A DNA stretch of 64,000 bases from Sanghuangporus weigelae (Eukaryota; Basidiomycota; Agaricomycetes; Hymenochaetales; Hymenochaetaceae). Position 1 is the first letter of the stretch. The number at the start of each line of letters is the position of its first letter. The stretch lies in contig CP137318.1 in NCBI GenBank assembly GCA_033182465.1, positions 1,054,001 through 1,118,000 on the forward strand, written 5' to 3'. Below the pieces are notes generated by a model. That model was not told the DNA's origin, did not search any database, and saw only the letters and a list, made by a program, of their open reading frames with translations. The translations under genes and the position numbers were made by a program. Of this stretch, positions 59,106-64,000 are shown in pieces.

Positions 59106-62100
59106 ATGTCACCTCGATCAGAGAGCGATGTGTTTCCAACTGGCGCTGAACACAGCACCATTCCGTTTCGCGCAGCCGCTGGTCAGATCAAGGGAAATTC
59201 CGGTGGGATTGAATACTAAGATGCAAGAGAAAGGTTCTGATGATCCCACAGCTACGAGTCTGCTTATTAAGCTATTTCGAGACTCCGCGACAACAACGCG
59301 CAGTAAACCCGATCGCATCATGTTGGAGAAGGGCGTCGACCCGATGAACAGCGCAGGTGAGCTGGCTGTATTATTTTTCCATCATTGTAGGTTGACGATA
59401 ATTAGAAACAGAAAGAGGACATCTGGGCTCTACAGCTTCTTCTACGCAGTCTCTTGATATGTCGCAGGATGGATCTGCTGCGCCGTGCATGCATAGCATG
59501 TCATCCGTAATAACAAGGACCATCCCTTTAACCATTGCTTCCAGCAAGGTATGGCCTATCGTGTGTTCAAGGATGTGTCCTGACCCTCGAGACAGTCTTC
59601 CCACTATACCGGCACCGAGGAACTCGAGGTTCGTATGCTGCAGGTAACTGAAGAAGGTATGATGTCCTGATCACTTTCGTCCGTTTAGTCGACTAACGAG
59701 AATAACAACAGCTGAAGAATGTGAGCCAAAGTCAGCAATAGATTTCAATCCAGTACTTACTTGGAAACTGGCCAGGGGACGATCCTTTTGTTGATATTTG
59801 CGAGTCTGTTGAAACATCCACGTCCAGAGAGAACATCGATCGTTTCATACCAACTTCCAACGAATCGTCTTTCCATAATGCAGAATGCGAAGTAGAACGA
59901 ACCGGCAGTATCCCACGGTGTTGCGATAGCAAGGATCCGGACCTTCGATCTCCTAAGTCTGTATCCGCTGCTAATCGGAACCGGATCAAGCAGGATCGGC
60001 CCATGCCTCGAAGTATGCTTAATCCGGGTCACAGCACACCGACGACCTCGACCATAAGGATACCCGCGAGCACCACTGGAGTTATAGGGACAGACGGATC
60101 ACGGCAGACCGACAATGCCATGCAACTAGGAGAAGTCAACGCTGGGGATGGAAACACCGAGGTACAACTAGACTGTACAGTAGAAGCTCGGATCTCAGAG
60201 AACTCTGGAGTCCATATAATCCCGGAAGTATCTAAGACAGGTATGGCTGAGCAAGTTACAGTAGCTACTGGCGATGACTCCCTGGCGAGTACCTTTGCGG
60301 AGAAAGAATCTCCGATCATCATAGCTCACAATGAGCGAAAGCAACGACTTCTAGATGGTAAAGGTATAGCAAAAGGAGTGCAGTTCGAGATCGCCCGAGG
60401 AATCACTCATGGTTGGTGGACATGGGACGACATCACGGATGAAGTCGTTGACAGCCTCCACGGAACAAATTTTGAGAAAGCCGGGAAAGTAGCGCAAACA
60501 ATTGGCAAAGGGCCCAAAAGTGAATTGAGCGCACCGGCAGGCCCGATCGCACAGGCAATATAGTATGGTTTCTGCTAAAACGTCAACAGAGCATCACTGA
60601 ACGGGATTTCTTAGTGCTGAACTTGACAGAGAGCAAGAGGCGTTCGTGGAACATGAGGATCGTGGACTGGGTCTCAAGGGTCCATGGAAAGGAAAGGATA
60701 ACTGGTATGGCGGACGAGTCCAGTTGACCGCCAAACTTGAGTTCAATAAAATGAACAAGACTGGTCAACCTCCGTTCTCAATTCGCCTCAATAGCTTCCA
60801 CACCGGCAAATCAAATCGAGCCGCAAGATTCTTCACGTCGCTATCCATTCTTCAGCTTAAATTTGAGAAAGAAGCTCTCTTCAATGTTGAGAACTACAAA
60901 TTGGTGACAGAGCTTCTCGGCAGGCACGTCGTCATTTGTGGTCGCTTGTACTGTGCCTTCTGTACGAAAGAAGGAAAGATATTCTTCGTCGAAACGAACG
61001 AGGATTATCAGCGCAAAGCAAGAGAGAGCGATGGTGATCAGTATAGAATATCGTATAGAAAGCTCGTCAAGACTATCAACCCTCTGGAGCTTAACAAGGA
61101 ACAGGTATGCTCCGTCTATCCAAGTGGCCGATTCTGACTCATCTATTAGTCCATGAATAAATGGCTTGCACGTTGGTGAGCACCTCCTTTCGTGATTTCA
61201 TGATTTCCATAGAGCTTCCTTTTCCAGGCAGCTGATTTTGTCAACATCACGACCAGTGATCGAGTTCGAGCCACAGAATATCTTCTTGGGCTTAGACGAT
61301 GTTTGTACGTTTCGAGCCTTTGATTCTTAAACGTCGTACTAATATTCACCAAAGACGGCGTTGAATCAGACAAGGAGTCCATAATGACAGACGGTTGTGG
61401 ATGGATGAACTATACTGCTCTTCAACAAAGTACCGTGATTCTAGCCAATTCTAAATGCCGTCACTCATACAGCTCATTTTCTTACTGGAAGTTGCCACTA
61501 TAACGAACTCAAGCTTTCCGGTCGTCGTGCAGGGACGTATCGGCGGATCGAAAGGCCTTTGGCTTTTACATCCCGCAGAAGAACACAGAAGTCCAACGGA
61601 ACCACCGAAGATAGTGCGTCCAAATCTAGAAACTGTATGAATTCAAGCCTGAGGACTTTCTTCGTAGTGGGTTCGCCGATCACAACTTAAGATTTTCTTG
61701 CCACCGAGAGAGAAATGGCATCGTTCGCTTCGAATTTTCGATCTTGTTCGCCTACCTCGACTCTCAGTACCGAGTGGGCTGAACGAGCAGACCATTCTGA
61801 ACATGTCTGATAACGGCATAGAAGACAATGTTTTTGTTGACCTTATGGAAGTCGGATTGAAGGCAGAAATTGAGCCTCTGACTAAGTGGGAAGGGAAAAG
61901 TGCATGCATTCTGTTGGCGAAAGCTGTGGAAGAGGCAGGTAGGATAATGGCTGCACGTCGCCTTCGTGGCGCCGGTGGTGAAGCTCGTTTGTATAGCTAT
62001 GTCCGAGATGAGGATGAAGAAGTTGACAACGATGCCGATAACGATTCTGATCTCCTGGTCGAAAGGGACTGTGTCAGTGGCCTTCCTGTCTCGCTATACG

Positions 62101-64000
62101 AGCACGCCCGCGATCTGCTGCTGTCTGGCTTTGCTCCCTCCCAAAGCCCGGTGCTGAGGGAGAAACTGAAGTACATTGTGAAGCAATCGATTAAGAATCG
62201 ACTCGAGAAATTCCATATACCGATCGCATCTTCCGCCGAAGCATTCATAGCGCCAGGTAAGTGGCACACTAATTGGTATCTACTTGATGTTCATGTTATA
62301 TAGACCCGTATGGAGTTTTGGAGGAAGGAGAGATTTACTTCAACTGCACTACGCCTGTCCTTGATACAAGCACATGTATTGATCCTCACACTTTCACGGG
62401 CCCGGTGCTGGTAAGTCATCCGTATGTCGACTTCTTAAAGCCTAATTTTTCAATGTAAAGGTGAGCCGCAACCCGACGATGGTGCCGTCTGATGTACGAA
62501 AGGTGAGGTTTGAGATTTTTACAAATTAGTCATGCGCTTCAAAGATTATAGGTGACGGCAGTCAGCCATGACCGACTTATTAAATACAAGGATGTAATCA
62601 TTTTTTCGACGAAAGGCGACCGATCGTTGGCAAGTAAGCATTGACTTGAATCGGTCTAGAACATATACTCACGCATAACTAGGTTACCTGGGTGGTGGAG
62701 GTATGCTGATTATCTCGGGAAATTGACAGCTCATAAACATTTTCCTACGCCATAGATTACGACGGAGGTAAGCCCAAGATCTGTTGAATATGATCCCAAG
62801 GCACTTAGTATCCGTAATATAGATACTGCCACGATCATTGCTGAACCGTGCATTGTCAGCGCATTCCGCAACTCAAAACTCGTACTTGAACCAATAACCG
62901 TCCGCGAGGCTTTTGAAGAGGAAATAGAGAAGGTGTCCGAGTTTATAGAAGGAATCAGATCGATCGATCGCCAGAAATTCTCTAGGGAGATTTCAAAAAG
63001 GGTTCTGCGCGGATTATCTGATGGCAAGTTCGGACTGTATTCCAGGTTTCACGACAACGCGTTAGTTGATTTATATACTGTAGTTTTACAATTCGCGTAC
63101 GACTTATCATCTGATTTAGAGCTTATGAACTCGGTTATAACGACCCGGAGACGATTCGGCTCGCATACATGTAAGTGCTTGAGGCAATGTCCGGTACTTT
63201 ATTTATAGTTATCCAGGTTTACAACGTGTTTGGATGCCGTGAAATCCGGTCTGCGAATCAAGGGCTCAGTTTATACGAAAGATGCTAAAAGGTGGAACGT
63301 GCCAAGGCCCGAGTGCATGCAAAAAGAGGATGAACGCGATCGTATCCGTAACAAGGGAGAAATCTGTCGTCGACTGATCAGACGTCGAAATTTGAAGCCG
63401 TTTGTCCTCGACACGCTGAAAAGTCACAGCAAAGACCTTGCAGACAAAGCCCTATCCGACTTTGAAGCACTTAGTAACAAAAGAAGATCTTCTTACGGCC
63501 TGCGGGAGAAACCTGACGACGACCTCATACGGCCTTATTCCGAGATGAAGAAATTTGTAACTCACCTCCAGGATAAATACGATATCACAGGTCCGCTTGA
63601 AGATCTGCAGAAAATTGAAACCTTCGTTCGATCGCTATGCGAAGAATACATCTCTGCAGTGGTGTCCCTTTACGGAAGCGAGGACAAGGGAGATAAATCG
63701 TCCTCGAAGTCGGAACCGATGGCCAAAATCAATCACGAATTTGCGGACAGATTCCGGACTGGTCCTTCGGACTGCGGATTGGACCTGCCCCCAGGTACAG
63801 TGGAGGAGATCAAAGCATCTTTTGCCCATGTCTATGGCATGTCTAGGACCAAAACCGGTTTCGGATTTGGATTCGCTGTCGCCCATGATACACTGTGCGC
63901 TTTGAAAATCCAAGCGAAGGGAGGTTCTTCGATCAGTCGGGAGTGTCGGGACTTTACTTTGGTTTCCTCGAACCTCGTCCGGTTGGTTCGCATAGATTGA
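59106..64000 (+). CDS. RNA-dependent RNA polymerase (QDE-1/RDR family), tandem copy 2
   Basis: Second, complete polymerase, ending exactly at the last base of the window. The start MSPRSESDVFPTGAEHSTIP is followed by an intron equivalent to that of copy 1, joining to ATSLLIKLFRDSATTTR. The N-terminal region is Ser/Thr-rich and diverged. The core is very similar to copy 1: FEIARGITHGWWTWDDITDE, LKGPWKGKDNWYGGRVQLTA, MTDGCGWMNY, then ASSAEAFIAP and LEEGEIYFNC. The active site again reads SYLGGG-DYDGD-TATII, spanning micro-exons 62683-62700 (18 nt) and 62756-62767 (12 nt), with all three aspartates. The end reads SFAHVYGMSRTK, FAVAHDTLCAL and RLVRID. Its intron positions follow copy 1 throughout the core. 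Both copies look functional. Confidence 0.9.

Noticed and set aside
53372-64000. Integrated viral polymerase as the origin of the two RdRP genes
   Set aside because: The active site is DYDGD in a double-psi-barrel context, the cellular RDR/QDE-1 type. Viral RdRPs have GDD palms, and these genes carry many spliceosomal introns.

Overview
The window is nuclear DNA of a filamentous fungus, almost certainly a basidiomycete of the Agaricomycetes type. The evidence is dense genes cut by many introns of about 45-60 bp with GT..AG ends, a class I hydrophobin with eight cysteines, three tandem copies of a small secreted protein, eukaryotic cytosolic ribosomal protein genes, and cellular RNA-dependent RNA polymerases. 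I see no prokaryotic, plasmid, organellar or transposon structure. All spliced models come from reading exons and introns by eye.

Layout. 1-2.3 kb: 5' half of an ABCA-type transporter on the minus strand, running off the left edge. 3.1-4.5 kb: a Ser-rich orphan protein. 5.6-8.3 kb: a stand-alone Nup96 nucleoporin, divergent from a homeobox gene (9.1-10.3 kb). 10.6-11.9 kb: a protein-lysine methyltransferase. 12.4-13.6 kb: an unrecognised spliced gene. 14.4-17.5 kb: RVB2 divergent from mitochondrial ribosomal protein uL2m. 17.6 kb: a Gon7-like KEOPS subunit. 18.2-24.0 kb: three tandem copies of a secreted family, separated by gene-poor DNA. 25.2-31.6 kb: a compact housekeeping block with an SCI1-like arginine-rich protein, RPL21 and RPS9 head to head, a TRF4-type poly(A) polymerase and RPL28. 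31.6-34.7 kb: AT-rich DNA around the hydrophobin. 34.7-36.5 kb: a type II membrane fucosyltransferase-like protein. 37.2-53.0 kb: a RhoGEF-PH-FYVE protein, a 1,530-aa coiled-coil protein, a tomosyn/Sro7 homologue, an FGFR1OP2/SIKE-like STRIPAK protein, a Swi5 recombination protein and Kti13. 53.4-64.0 kb: two complete tandem RNA-dependent RNA polymerases of the RNA-silencing type.

The most notable feature is the RdRP tandem. Both copies keep an intact DYDGD active site. In both, that site and the residues before it are encoded on two consecutive micro-exons of 18 and 12 nt, and the promoter and a 5'-UTR intron are duplicated as well. Other points of interest are a 15-nt micro-exon in the Swi5 gene, the Gly/Leu-rich tails of the secreted family, a perfect 11-bp inverted repeat between two genes, and CACGTG elements in many of the intergenic promoters.
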